8,964 nucleotides of DNA from Sulfurimonas sp. (lineage in GTDB: Bacteria; Campylobacterota; Campylobacteria; Campylobacterales; Sulfurimonadaceae). Location: positions 1 to 8,964 of the forward strand of contig NZ_JALNZY010000083.1 of NCBI RefSeq assembly GCF_023229105.1. The letters are read 5' to 3'. The first letter of the stretch is position 1. Every line of letters starts with the position of its first letter. Below the pieces are notes generated by a model. The model made no database searches. It was not told the origin of the DNA and was given only the letters and a program-made list of their open reading frames with translations. Positions 1-6,083 of the stretch are shown piece after piece. A program made the translations under genes and the position numbers.

Positions 1-572
1 TCTTTAACAGCATCTCTGTTGATATTATAAACCTCTTGGATAGCATTGAGCATTGTTGTACGAACGGGACGCACACTCTCTATACTTTGTGTCAGCTCTT
101 GAAAAAGTGTTTCAACTTCTTCAAGGTCTCTCGTTTTGATAATCTTTTCTATATTAGCATTAAAGCGTTTTGATTCTGCTAGCCACCCTGCATATCCCTC
201 TTTAAACTTTTTCCATTCAACTTTTACTGCTTCTGATTGCTCAAGTGCTTCATTAGCTTTTATACCACCATCAGCACGTTCAAATGCTGCATTAATCTGT
301 TCTAATGCATTATTTATTTTTGCTGTTCTATCTGGATCTTCTTTTAGTCCTCGCACTCTATTTTGTTGAATAATTGCTAACTGGATACCATTTCTAGTTG
401 TCCCTACATTCATAAGAGAAGGTGTTCGTAAGTTTCCAATCTCATCTACATCTGTTTTCCAATTTACGGTTGCGCTATATCCCATCCAACCCAAAATAGC
501 TAAAGCTATCACTAAAATACCCGTAAGTAACATTAACTTTGTTTGTAAAACCATATTTTCTAACCAATTCAT
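1..572 (-). CDS. Methyl-accepting chemotaxis protein, N-terminal part (runs off the left edge)
   Basis: This is the first 190 residues of a membrane chemoreceptor. The start MNWLENMVLQTKLMLLTGIL leads into one hydrophobic membrane segment at about residues 12-33. From about residue 34 to the edge the chain is a long, mostly helical, charged domain, which fits the four-helix-bundle (4HB_MCP) ligand-sensing domain that sits in the periplasm. The second membrane helix, the HAMP domain and the CheA/CheW-binding hairpin would lie beyond position 1 and are not visible, so the MCP call rests on the N-terminal architecture and on cheW directly upstream. The ATG at 572-570 is preceded by an AAGGAGAA ribosome site lying across the end of cheW, with only two bases between the genes, so translation is probably coupled. 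The ligand cannot be read from the sequence. A 4HB-containing sensor kinase is possible but less likely next to cheW. Confidence 0.88.
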   Translation of the reverse strand, partial: MNWLENMVLQTKLMLLTGILVIALAILGWMGYSATVNWKTDVDEIGNLRTPSLMNVGTTRNGIQLAIIQQNRVRGLKEDPDRTAKINNALEQINAAFERADGGIKANEALEQSEAVKVEWKKFKEGYAGWLAESKRFNANIEKIIKTRDLEEVETLFQELTQSIESVRPVRTTMLNAIQEVYNINRDAVK

Positions 573-574
573 CT

Positions 575-1060
575 CTATTCTCCTTGTGTTTGTGTTTGTT
601 CAATACCGACCAGCTCATCAGCTTCAAAAAGCTTAAGCACATCTAAAATCATCACTACGTAATCCTCTATTTGAGCAACTGCACATATAAAATCCGTATC
701 AATTGAGCTTCCGAATTTCGGAGGTTCACTCAAACTTGATGATTCGATGGAAGAGACCTCTTCGACTCTATCTACGATAAACCCGATACTAATCTTTTGT
801 ACCTCGACGATAATAATAGCCGTGTGCATATCTGACTCTCTATGCTCCATGTTAAAACGAAGCCTTGTATCAACGACTGGTATAATCGAACCACGTAAAT
901 TTATTACCCCTCTCATGTATGCTGGGATATTTGGAACTTTTGTTATGCTCATCATTGCGATAATCTCTTTGATTCTGTTTATCGCTATCCCGTACTGCTC
1001 GCTTCCTATATGAAAAGTGAGATATCTCTCCCTTCTTGACTGTGTTGTATTTTTATCCAT
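575..1060 (-). CDS. cheW: CheW-type chemotaxis adaptor
   Basis: A 161-residue protein consisting of a single CheW domain, the usual size for the family. CheW is a cytoplasmic scaffold that links chemoreceptors to the kinase CheA in the polar array. Family features visible are the opening 'RYLTFHIGSEQYGIAI' (about residues 12-26), 'IKEII' (30-34), 'VPNIPAYMRGVINLRG' (42-57) with the conserved N-L-R-G turn, 'PVVD' (61-64) and 'GFIVDRVEEV' in the second half. There is no receiver domain, so it is not CheV. A TAGGAG ribosome site lies within the end of the CheY-like gene just upstream, and the two genes are separated by two bases. Being co-transcribed with one receptor and one receiver, it may be a dedicated adaptor for that receptor rather than the general chemotaxis CheW; that is inference. 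Confidence 0.95.
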   Translation of the reverse strand: MDKNTTQSRRERYLTFHIGSEQYGIAINRIKEIIAMMSITKVPNIPAYMRGVINLRGSIIPVVDTRLRFNMEHRESDMHTAIIIVEVQKISIGFIVDRVEEVSSIESSSLSEPPKFGSSIDTDFICAVAQIEDYVVMILDVLKLFEADELVGIEQTQTQGE

Positions 1061-1062
1061 AA

Positions 1063-1449
1063 TTAGACTCCTAAGACCATTTGTAAAGATTTTACAAGTT
1101 TGTCGTCACTAAAGGGCTTTACCATCCAGCCCGTAACACCTATCTCTTTTCCACTCATTTTCATTTCGTTTGAACTCTCCGTTGTTAAGATGATAATCGG
1201 TTTGTTTTTATATCGCTCGTCTGCTTTAATAGCACGTGCAAGATCCAACCCGTTTAACTGAGGCATATTTACATCACTGATAAGAAGATCAAAATTTTCA
1301 CTTCCATTTTGTAGTGCCTCTAAAAGTTCCATTGGGTTTAGATAAGATTTAAACTCTATTGTTTTAGAATTTATCATCCCCTCCAAAGCCAATTCCGCCG
1401 TTGCAATAACCGCTCTTGAATCATCAACAATAATTACTTTTTTTGCCAT
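1063..1449 (-). CDS. CheY-like single-domain response regulator
   Basis: A 128-residue stand-alone receiver domain with no output domain. All phosphorylation-site residues are present: acidic pair D9/D10, phospho-acceptor D59 in 'LLISDVNMP', T89 in 'IIILTTES' and K111 in 'MVKPF'. The position matching Tyr106 of E. coli CheY is W108, an aromatic substitution that keeps a possible rotamer switch. The protein would accept phosphate from a CheA-type kinase and either signal to a target such as the flagellar motor or act as a phosphate sink; the sequence does not decide between these. The ATG at 1449 has a strong AAGGAGAG site within the 21-base gap after the upstream long regulator. It sits between that regulator and cheW in one operon. 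I do not call it the main chemotaxis cheY because the operon looks accessory. Confidence 0.93.
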   Translation of the reverse strand: MAKKVIIVDDSRAVIATAELALEGMINSKTIEFKSYLNPMELLEALQNGSENFDLLISDVNMPQLNGLDLARAIKADERYKNKPIIILTTESSNEMKMSGKEIGVTGWMVKPFSDDKLVKSLQMVLGV

Positions 1450-1470
1450 TTATCTCTCTCCTTGTTTTTT

Positions 1471-2931
1471 TTAAAAAAATTCCATACAATCTTCATCATC
1501 CGCACTTACTTCTTTGTTAGAGATAATTCCCTCTATCTGCATGCACGAACTAAAGAATGAACTATCAAGATAATGAATATCCGCCGTATCTTGTAAAACA
1601 AATATATGCTCTCTCCACGAAGTAAGATCCTCACCTAAATGTTCAAAAAGCATAATCATTGTTTTTGTTTTTGAACTATCTTTACTTAGAATCTTTGCGC
1701 TATCTTTGATAAAAACTCCCAAAGAAGTAAGTGCATAAGCAAGAGCGGTAAACTCAAAAAGATTATTGATAACACGAACATAGATATTAAGAACAGAATC
1801 AACAAAATCTATAAAGTTTTTCTCAGAAGGATCTTTTTCAATCAAGTTGAGTCCCTCTCTCCACTCCTCGTCTATGCTTGAGAGTTCAAGAATCTCATCT
1901 AAAATATCACCTATTTCATCAACATAATCTGCTGCACTTGTTTTACGGATAAAACTTTGATGCAGAAGCTCTCTCTCTTTGGATTCTATAACTCTTACTT
2001 CTTTTATGCTCTCTTTTGGTTCTATAACTTTGACTTCTTTTACCCTCTCTTTGGATTCAATAACTTTGACTTCTTTTACACTCTCATTTGTATGCTGAAT
2101 TTTTATATTCTCTGCTGAAGTTCTCTTTATTTGCATCTGCTGTAATAGATCTTGTGCAGCTATTTCTCTCTCAATAGGCTTGCTTAATCTTGCACATAAG
2201 ATATTTTCTTGGACAATAACCTCTGTTCCAAACTCACTGAGCATACCTAAGATTTTTTGCTCTAAAACGATTGCTTCTTCAAACTTCATTGTGATGTAAA
2301 ACTCTTCATAGCTCTCTTCGACTATAATAGTCATCTTGCCACCTTTGCTCATGAGCTTGTAAAAGAGTTCAATGACTTTGTCAAACTTGCTTGATACTGC
2401 TGTAACCTTGCCGTTGTATCTGTCAAAGAGCCACATGCCAAACTCCATCATCGCCTCTGCATCAACTATGTCAAAGATAGTTTTGTACGAAGGAATGTCT
2501 GAATTAAAAGGGTTTAGTATTATTTTTTTATTTCTGTCTTTAAAACCACCTAATTTCAAACGAAATGAGGAAGCAATACTTTGAAGTTTAAAACGAATTA
2601 GCTCCCTGTCTATGGGCTTGTTGATATATATATCGACACCTACTAGACTCATCTTATCTTCAACACGAGAATCAAGAACGCCAGTTACTGCGATAATAAC
2701 AGTTTGAGGATATCTCTCTTTTATAATTTTGGACGCTTCAAAACCATCCATTCTTGGCATCATAATATCCATCAAAATAATATGAGGATGCCATGACTCC
2801 GCAATCTCTACAGCTTCAAGACCATCAACTGCGTCTTTAATCTCAAAACATTCCAAATTTCTGCATGTAGCTCTTAAAACTAAACGATTGTCTTCATCGT
2901 CATCAGCTATAAGAAGTCTTAATTTTTCCAT
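1471..2931 (-). CDS. Long response regulator: N-terminal receiver, unassigned middle and C-terminal modules joined by a repeat linker
   Basis: A 486-residue cytoplasmic protein. Residues 1-122 are a clear receiver domain, with acidic cluster D10-D12, phospho-acceptor D55 in 'IILMDIMMP', T83 in 'AVTG' and K105 in 'INKPID'. Residues 135-255 form a mixed alpha/beta module I do not recognise. Residues 285-320 are three tandem copies of a 12-residue charged repeat (VKEVKVIESKER-like). Residues 335-486 are a mainly helical, acidic module that ends in Met-Glu-Phe-Phe and is also unrecognised. There is no helix-turn-helix, GGDEF, EAL or HD-GYP signature. I chose ATG 2931 over an in-frame TTG at 2976 because it has an upstream AAAGAG site and the domain begins immediately. 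It is the first gene of an operon with a CheY-like receiver, CheW and an MCP, so a signalling role with a CheA system is likely. Output by protein-protein contact is inference. Confidence 0.88.
   Translation of the reverse strand: MEKLRLLIADDDEDNRLVLRATCRNLECFEIKDAVDGLEAVEIAESWHPHIILMDIMMPRMDGFEASKIIKERYPQTVIIAVTGVLDSRVEDKMSLVGVDIYINKPIDRELIRFKLQSIASSFRLKLGGFKDRNKKIILNPFNSDIPSYKTIFDIVDAEAMMEFGMWLFDRYNGKVTAVSSKFDKVIELFYKLMSKGGKMTIIVEESYEEFYITMKFEEAIVLEQKILGMLSEFGTEVIVQENILCARLSKPIEREIAAQDLLQQMQIKRTSAENIKIQHTNESVKEVKVIESKERVKEVKVIEPKESIKEVRVIESKERELLHQSFIRKTSAADYVDEIGDILDEILELSSIDEEWREGLNLIEKDPSEKNFIDFVDSVLNIYVRVINNLFEFTALAYALTSLGVFIKDSAKILSKDSSKTKTMIMLFEHLGEDLTSWREHIFVLQDTADIHYLDSSFFSSCMQIEGIISNKEVSADDEDCMEFF
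1973..2080 (-). repeat. Three tandem 36-bp in-frame repeats in the long response regulator
   Basis: Units at 1973-2008, 2009-2044 and 2045-2080 are each exactly 36 bases, followed by a few bases of a partial fourth copy. They encode three 12-residue blocks, VKEVKVIESKER, VKEVKVIEPKES and IKEVRVIESKER. The copies differ at several bases, including synonymous ones, so the array is not a very recent duplication. The translation alternates basic, acidic and hydrophobic residues, as expected of an extended or coiled linker between modules. Confidence 0.9.
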
Positions 2932-2962
2932 TACTACTCTTTTAATAAACTCTGTTGAGTGT

Positions 2963-2968
2963 ATTAAA
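2963..2968 (-). promoter_or_regulatory. Possible -10 box for the chemosensory operon
   Basis: On the minus strand TTTAAT lies about 32 bases upstream of the ATG at 2931, within 'GATTTAATACAC'. It is a partial match to TATAAT with no clear -35 box. Position and AT-richness fit a Campylobacterota vegetative promoter, but the match is weak and other AT-rich hexamers nearby could serve. Confidence 0.3.
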
Positions 2969-2975
2969 TCAAACA

Positions 2976-2997
2976 AGAATGCAAAAAGAATGCAAAA
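2976..2997. repeat. Two direct copies of AGAATGCAAAA, 11-bp period, in a divergent promoter region
   Basis: AGAATGCAAAA occurs at 2976-2986 and again, identical, at 2987-2997. The 11-bp spacing is about one helical turn, so both copies would face the same side of the DNA, as with tandem sites for OmpR-type regulators. The repeat lies just upstream of the proposed promoters of both divergent operons. The operator role is inference. Confidence 0.6.
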
Positions 2998-2999
2998 TA

Positions 3000-3021
3000 G
3001 GCTAATTTTGGTAAAATAGCC
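3000..3021. promoter_or_regulatory. Inverted repeat overlapping the kinase promoter (possible operator)
   Basis: GGCTA (3000-3004) pairs with TAGCC (3017-3021) and TTTT (3006-3009) with AAAA (3013-3016), with one bulged A and the spacer GGT. The dyad covers the proposed -10 box of the plus-strand kinase, so a protein bound there would block transcription. It could instead be chance symmetry in AT-rich DNA. Confidence 0.45.
3012..3017 (+). promoter_or_regulatory. Probable -10 box for the hybrid kinase operon
   Basis: TAAAAT preceded by a T-rich run (AATTTTGG) lies about 29 bases upstream of the chosen ATG at 3046, which would give a leader of about 20 bases. There is no convincing -35 box, as is usual for vegetative promoters in this phylum. 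If it is used, transcription starts near 3024, too close for the in-frame ATG at 3025 to be the start codon. Confidence 0.45.
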
Positions 3022-3045
3022 TTAATGTTTTTAAAATGGATGATT

Positions 3046-4305
3046 ATGGACTCTATAGTATTGACCTCAAAAATGTTACACGACATTCGCAATAGTTTAA
3101 ATACTATTTTGGGATATTCACAAATATTTCAGGATGAAGAGGACCTTTGTGAAGATCAAAAAAAAATGGCTATCTCCATGGAGAGGGCAGCTTCTAAGAT
3201 AGCCACTCTTTTATCTTCCAAAAAAGAGGAGATTGCAAAAGATGTTGCACAAAAAAGTTCCCAGCCAAAAGAGATACGCAAAGAGTCGTTAGGGTCAAAA
3301 ATAGTCATCATTGATGATAGAGAAGAAAATCTCTCGCTAATTAGCGAGATTCTCTCTCCCTACAACTATGATATAAGAGTTGCCTTAAATGGGGAAGAGG
3401 GGCTAAAAATCATCGAAAATTTTCATCCAGAGCTAATTTTGCTTGATGTAATAATGCCTCAAATAGATGGCTATGAGGTTCTTAGAGAGCTAAAGCAAAA
3501 TAAGCTTACTCAAGATATTCCAGTAATTTTTCTAACAGCAAAAGATACTACAGAGGATGTCGTAAAAGGGTTTGAAGCAGGTGTTACCGACTATATAGCA
3601 AAGCCGTTTCATCCAAAAGAGCTTATTGCCAGAGTTGGGACACATCTGCAAAAAGCAAGACTCTTTGCAAATTTAAAAAGGCTTATGGAGGAGTCGTTCC
3701 ATGAACTATATACACCTCTTAGCATCATAAGTTCGGCTATGCAGATGCAGGAGTTGAAATATAAAAAAACTAGCTATACTCAAATGTCGCTTGCCGCATG
3801 TAAGACTCTGCAGAATATCTATGATGATTTATACTACTCAATCAGCTACTCCAATAAAATAAGAGAAAAAAGTATTTTTGATTTTAGTCTGCTTCTTAAT
3901 CAAAGAGTCCAATATTTCAGCTTAGCAGCCCAGAGCCGCTCTTTGAGATTTAACATAAATATGCCGCAACAGATGCCAATTTTACTAAATCAAGAGGAGA
4001 TGGGTAGAGTTTTGGACAACCTTATTTCAAATGCTATTAAATATACAAAAGAAAATGACGAAATAAATATATCTATCAGTAAAAAAGGGGATAAATGGGT
4101 ATTTTTAATTTGCAATCAGGCATCTAAAGATATAGATGTTAAAAAGATATTTAAAAAATATAATCGCCAGCAAGAGGAAATTTTCGGACTTGGTATCGGT
4201 CTTGAACTTGTCCAGTCAATATGTAAAAAGAACGATATCAATATTGTTGCCGAGACGAATAATGAATTATTTTGTATGAAAATAAAATTACCGCAAATAA
4301 AATGA
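3046..4305 (+). CDS. Hybrid histidine kinase: H-box helices - receiver - HisKA - HATPase_c
   Basis: A 419-residue soluble kinase with no membrane segment. Residues 9-60 resemble a HisKA dimerisation domain on their own: 'HDIRNSLNTILGYSQ' with H12, then a second helix. Residues 86-205 are a receiver with D90/D91, phospho-acceptor D134 in 'ILLDVIMP', T164 and K186. A second H-box, 'SFHELYTPLSII' with H219, starts the main HisKA domain, whose second helix ends in 'IYDDLYYSI'. The ATPase domain has its N-box at 'DNLISNAIKYT' (N329) and the G2 box 'FGLGIGL' (380-386). The G1 box is degenerate, reading 'ICNQASKDI' with Asn where Asp usually contacts adenine. I chose ATG 3046 because GGAT lies just upstream; ATG 3025 has no ribosome site. 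The stop overlaps the next gene by ATGA, so that OmpR-type regulator is its likely partner. The input signal is unknown. Confidence 0.93.
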   Translation: MDSIVLTSKMLHDIRNSLNTILGYSQIFQDEEDLCEDQKKMAISMERAASKIATLLSSKKEEIAKDVAQKSSQPKEIRKESLGSKIVIIDDREENLSLISEILSPYNYDIRVALNGEEGLKIIENFHPELILLDVIMPQIDGYEVLRELKQNKLTQDIPVIFLTAKDTTEDVVKGFEAGVTDYIAKPFHPKELIARVGTHLQKARLFANLKRLMEESFHELYTPLSIISSAMQMQELKYKKTSYTQMSLAACKTLQNIYDDLYYSISYSNKIREKSIFDFSLLLNQRVQYFSLAAQSRSLRFNINMPQQMPILLNQEEMGRVLDNLISNAIKYTKENDEINISISKKGDKWVFLICNQASKDIDVKKIFKKYNRQQEEIFGLGIGLELVQSICKKNDINIVAETNNELFCMKIKLPQIK

Positions 4306-4964
4306 AAATATTACTAATGGAAGATGAACTGCATCTAAGGCAGAATATTAAAAAGTTTTTAAATATCAAAGGGTATAAGGTAGATGATTTTGAAAATGGG
4401 GAGCAGCTACTAAAATATGCTAATCTGCATGATTACGACTGCCTGATACTAGATATAAACACTCCTGAAATTGACGGATTTGAAGTTCTTACGTATATTA
4501 GAGAAAATGATATCTCAACCCCAACTCTTTTTATAAGTGCCCTGACAGATGTACAAAAAGTGCTTAAAGCTTTTGAACTAGGAGCCGCTGATTACCTTAA
4601 AAAACCTTTTGATTTAGCCGAGCTTGAAGCCAGAATGTTGCGGAGTAATCCAAAAAAATCAAGCAATTGTCATATACAGCTTAATGATAGCTTTAGATAT
4701 GATTTACAAAATCGCACATTACTAAAAGATGAGACTCCTTCCAAGCTCAGCTTGACACAAAAAAAGTTTTTATACATTTTAATAAAAAATCAAAATAGTT
4801 TAGTCACATTCGATATGCTAAGAGATTATGTCTGGGAGGGTAAAGATATCTCACATAGTACGATTTTATCTACGATGAGAGATCTGAAGAAAATTCTACC
4901 CGACTCCTTTATCCAAAATATAAAAGGAGAGGGATATATAGGAGTTATCCCGACTACCAAATAG
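4302..4964 (+). CDS. OmpR/PhoB-type response regulator, partner of the upstream kinase
   Basis: A 220-residue transcription factor. The receiver (1-115) has E7/D8, phospho-acceptor D51 in 'CLILDINTPEIDG', S79 at the Thr/Ser switch position and K101 in 'YLKKPFD'. The C-terminal winged helix (about 125-220) has 'LSLTQKKFLYILIKN', a recognition helix around 'STILSTMRDLKKIL' and the wing 'IQNIKGEGYIGV'. Length and order are standard for the family. The ATG at 4302 overlaps the kinase stop (ATGA), and no separate ribosome site is visible, so translation is probably coupled. An upstream in-frame TTG at 4272 is less likely. Candidate targets include the shared divergent intergenic region at 2932-3045, because regulators of this type often control their own operon; that is inference. 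Confidence 0.94.
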   Translation: MKILLMEDELHLRQNIKKFLNIKGYKVDDFENGEQLLKYANLHDYDCLILDINTPEIDGFEVLTYIRENDISTPTLFISALTDVQKVLKAFELGAADYLKKPFDLAELEARMLRSNPKKSSNCHIQLNDSFRYDLQNRTLLKDETPSKLSLTQKKFLYILIKNQNSLVTFDMLRDYVWEGKDISHSTILSTMRDLKKILPDSFIQNIKGEGYIGVIPTTK

Positions 4965-4995
4965 CTAAAAAGCACAGACTAAAGAACAAACTTTT

Positions 4996-5033
4996 AAAAA
5001 AATCAGCCAATACTCTCTATTGTAAGCATTGGC
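4996..5033 (-). terminator. Rho-independent terminator for the minus-strand OmpR-type regulator
   Basis: Read on the minus strand, GCCAAT (5033-5028) and ATTGGC (5011-5006) form a 6-bp stem with a 16-base loop, followed by TGATTTTTTT with seven T (5002-4996). It begins nine bases past the stop codon at 5042. The long loop makes the stem modest. In the plus direction there is no T-run, so it would not be a proper terminator for the convergent regulator ending at 4964. Confidence 0.6.
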
Positions 5034-5041
5034 AAAACAGA

Positions 5042-5788
5042 TTAGAATAGAGTCGGTACTATTCTGTAACCAATTCCATAAATACACTCAATAGAGTTTT
5101 CAGGCAGCTTCTTTCTAAGTTTTGAGACAAGTTTTCTTATATTTGCGATATCTAAATTTTCATTGAGTTCACTGTAGTGATTGGTAATATCTTCGTTTGA
5201 GTATATCATACCTACATTGTCACTAAGAAATTGTAAAAATATAATCTCATATTTTGTTAATATTACTATTTTTGCGTCTACCTGCAATATATTTGTTTTT
5301 TTATTAAAGGTAGAGGAGCTATTTATTTTTATCAAAGACTGATTTGTATCAAAATCCTCTTTTTTTGATGAAATTAATTTTTTAGATGCATTAAATAGAA
5401 CTTTTAAAAGATCTTGATAGTCAATAGGTTTTTTAATAAAACGTTCTATGCCTAGGTTGATAAGTGGAAGTAGATATTTTGTATCGTCGTAAGCCGATAC
5501 GATTATTATGATTTGGTGTGGATTTATGCAGTAAATATTTTCTACCAATTCTACTCCATTGACACGCGGCATCTGAATGTCTGAGAGAATAATGTCATAA
5601 TATTTAGACTCTTTTTTATAAAACTCTTTATATTTTCTTATGGCTTCTTCACCGTTTGAAACACTATGCACCTTATTGAAAAAAGTTTTAAGTATCTCTG
5701 TTGTGTTAGCTCTAAAATCATCTTGGTCTTCCGCAAAAAGGAGAGACAAATTTCTTGTATGTGCCAATAACTCTTTAGAATTTAACAT
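5042..5788 (-). CDS. OmpR/PhoB-type response regulator without an adjacent kinase
   Basis: A 248-residue DNA-binding regulator. The receiver (about 12-135) has E20/D21, phospho-acceptor D70 in 'DIILSDIQMP', S98 in 'IVSAYDD' and K120 in 'FIKKPID'. A linker of about 40 residues rich in Lys, Ser and Asn leads to a winged helix: 'ILTKYEIIFLQFLSDN', recognition helix 'DIANIRKLVSKLRKKL' and wing 'IECIYGIGYRIVP'. ATG 5788 was chosen; a GTG three codons upstream (5797) is the alternative, and neither has a strong ribosome site. It has its own promoter and terminator and converges on the kinase-linked regulator, so it is a single-gene unit. Its kinase is not in the window unless it cross-talks with the 3046-4305 kinase. 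Its 'IVSAYDD ... IKKPIDYQDLL' receiver style is common in Campylobacterota regulators. Confidence 0.92.
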   Translation of the reverse strand: MLNSKELLAHTRNLSLLFAEDQDDFRANTTEILKTFFNKVHSVSNGEEAIRKYKEFYKKESKYYDIILSDIQMPRVNGVELVENIYCINPHQIIIIVSAYDDTKYLLPLINLGIERFIKKPIDYQDLLKVLFNASKKLISSKKEDFDTNQSLIKINSSSTFNKKTNILQVDAKIVILTKYEIIFLQFLSDNVGMIYSNEDITNHYSELNENLDIANIRKLVSKLRKKLPENSIECIYGIGYRIVPTLF

Positions 5789-5819
5789 ATTAATCACTTT
5801 TAAGTTTTTTTGGTAGAAT

Positions 5820-5825
5820 ATTATA
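5820..5825 (-). promoter_or_regulatory. -10 box (TATAAT) for the orphan OmpR-type regulator
   Basis: A perfect TATAAT on the minus strand lies about 32 bases upstream of the ATG at 5788, giving a leader of about 25 bases. No -35 box is evident. It is back to back with the proposed thiS promoter. Confidence 0.6.
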
Positions 5826-5859
5826 TCTTTAATTTTATCGAATATTCAACAAAGTAAGA

Positions 5860-5865
5860 TATTAT
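5860..5865 (+). promoter_or_regulatory. Possible -10 box (TATTAT) for thiS
   Basis: TATTAT lies about 18 bases upstream of the thiS ATG at 5883, so the leader would be about ten bases and would just include the GAGAG ribosome site. The short leader makes the assignment uncertain. There is no TPP-riboswitch-sized leader between this gene and its divergent neighbour. Confidence 0.35.
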
Positions 5866-5882
5866 TGTAAAAAAGAGAGTAT

Positions 5883-6083
5883 ATGCAACTTATAATTAAC
5901 GGCGAGATAAAAGAATTTTCTCAAAACATAACTTTAAAGAGAGTTATTCAAGAGTTAAATTTAAGCGGTAAGGTTATGGCAGCTGCCGTAAATATGGATA
6001 TAGTGAAACAAAATAGTTGGGAGAGCCATATCTTAAAAGATATGGATAAGCTAGAACTACTTGATTTTGTCGGTGGCGGTTGA
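5883..6083 (+). CDS. thiS: ThiS sulfur-carrier protein of thiamine biosynthesis
   Basis: A 66-residue ubiquitin-fold protein opening 'MQLIINGEIKEF' and ending in 'LLDFVGGG'. The C-terminal Gly-Gly is the defining feature: in the family it is adenylated by ThiF and converted to a thiocarboxylate that gives sulfur to ThiG for the thiazole half of thiamine. Length is typical. MoaD, the other small Gly-Gly carrier, is usually longer, and the start 'INGE' with 'AAAVN' in the middle fits ThiS. A GAGAG ribosome site precedes the ATG. No thiG, thiF or thiH follows, so it is separated from its partners here. Its last 27 bases overlap the 3' end of acpS on the other strand. Confidence 0.9.
   Translation: MQLIINGEIKEFSQNITLKRVIQELNLSGKVMAAAVNMDIVKQNSWESHILKDMDKLELLDFVGGG

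Noticed and set aside
747..1013. Plus-strand open frame with hydrophobic stretches opposite cheW.
   Set aside because: It is the antisense of a clear CheW gene and has no ribosome site or family resemblance. The same reasoning removes the other antisense frames at 136-369, 2372-2584, 6463-6666, 7033-7221, 7415-7669 and 7805-8185.
1465..1479. T8A7 homopolymer tract at the end of the long response regulator, considered as a phase-variation or frameshift site joining it to the CheY-like protein.
   Set aside because: The two genes are already in the same frame, separated by two in-frame TAA stops, and slippage would change only the last residues. No fusion product would result.
3025..3045. ATG at 3025 as the kinase start, adding seven residues.
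   Set aside because: No ribosome site precedes it and it lies at the predicted transcript start. ATG 3046 has GGAT just upstream.
4965..5005. A terminator for the plus-strand regulator ending at 4964.
   Set aside because: No GC stem followed by a T-run is present in the plus direction. The nearby hairpin has its T-run only on the minus strand.
5840..5882. TPP riboswitch upstream of thiS.
   Set aside because: The whole gap between the divergent genes is under 100 bases and the leader after the -10 box is about ten bases, too short. No thi-box sequence is visible.
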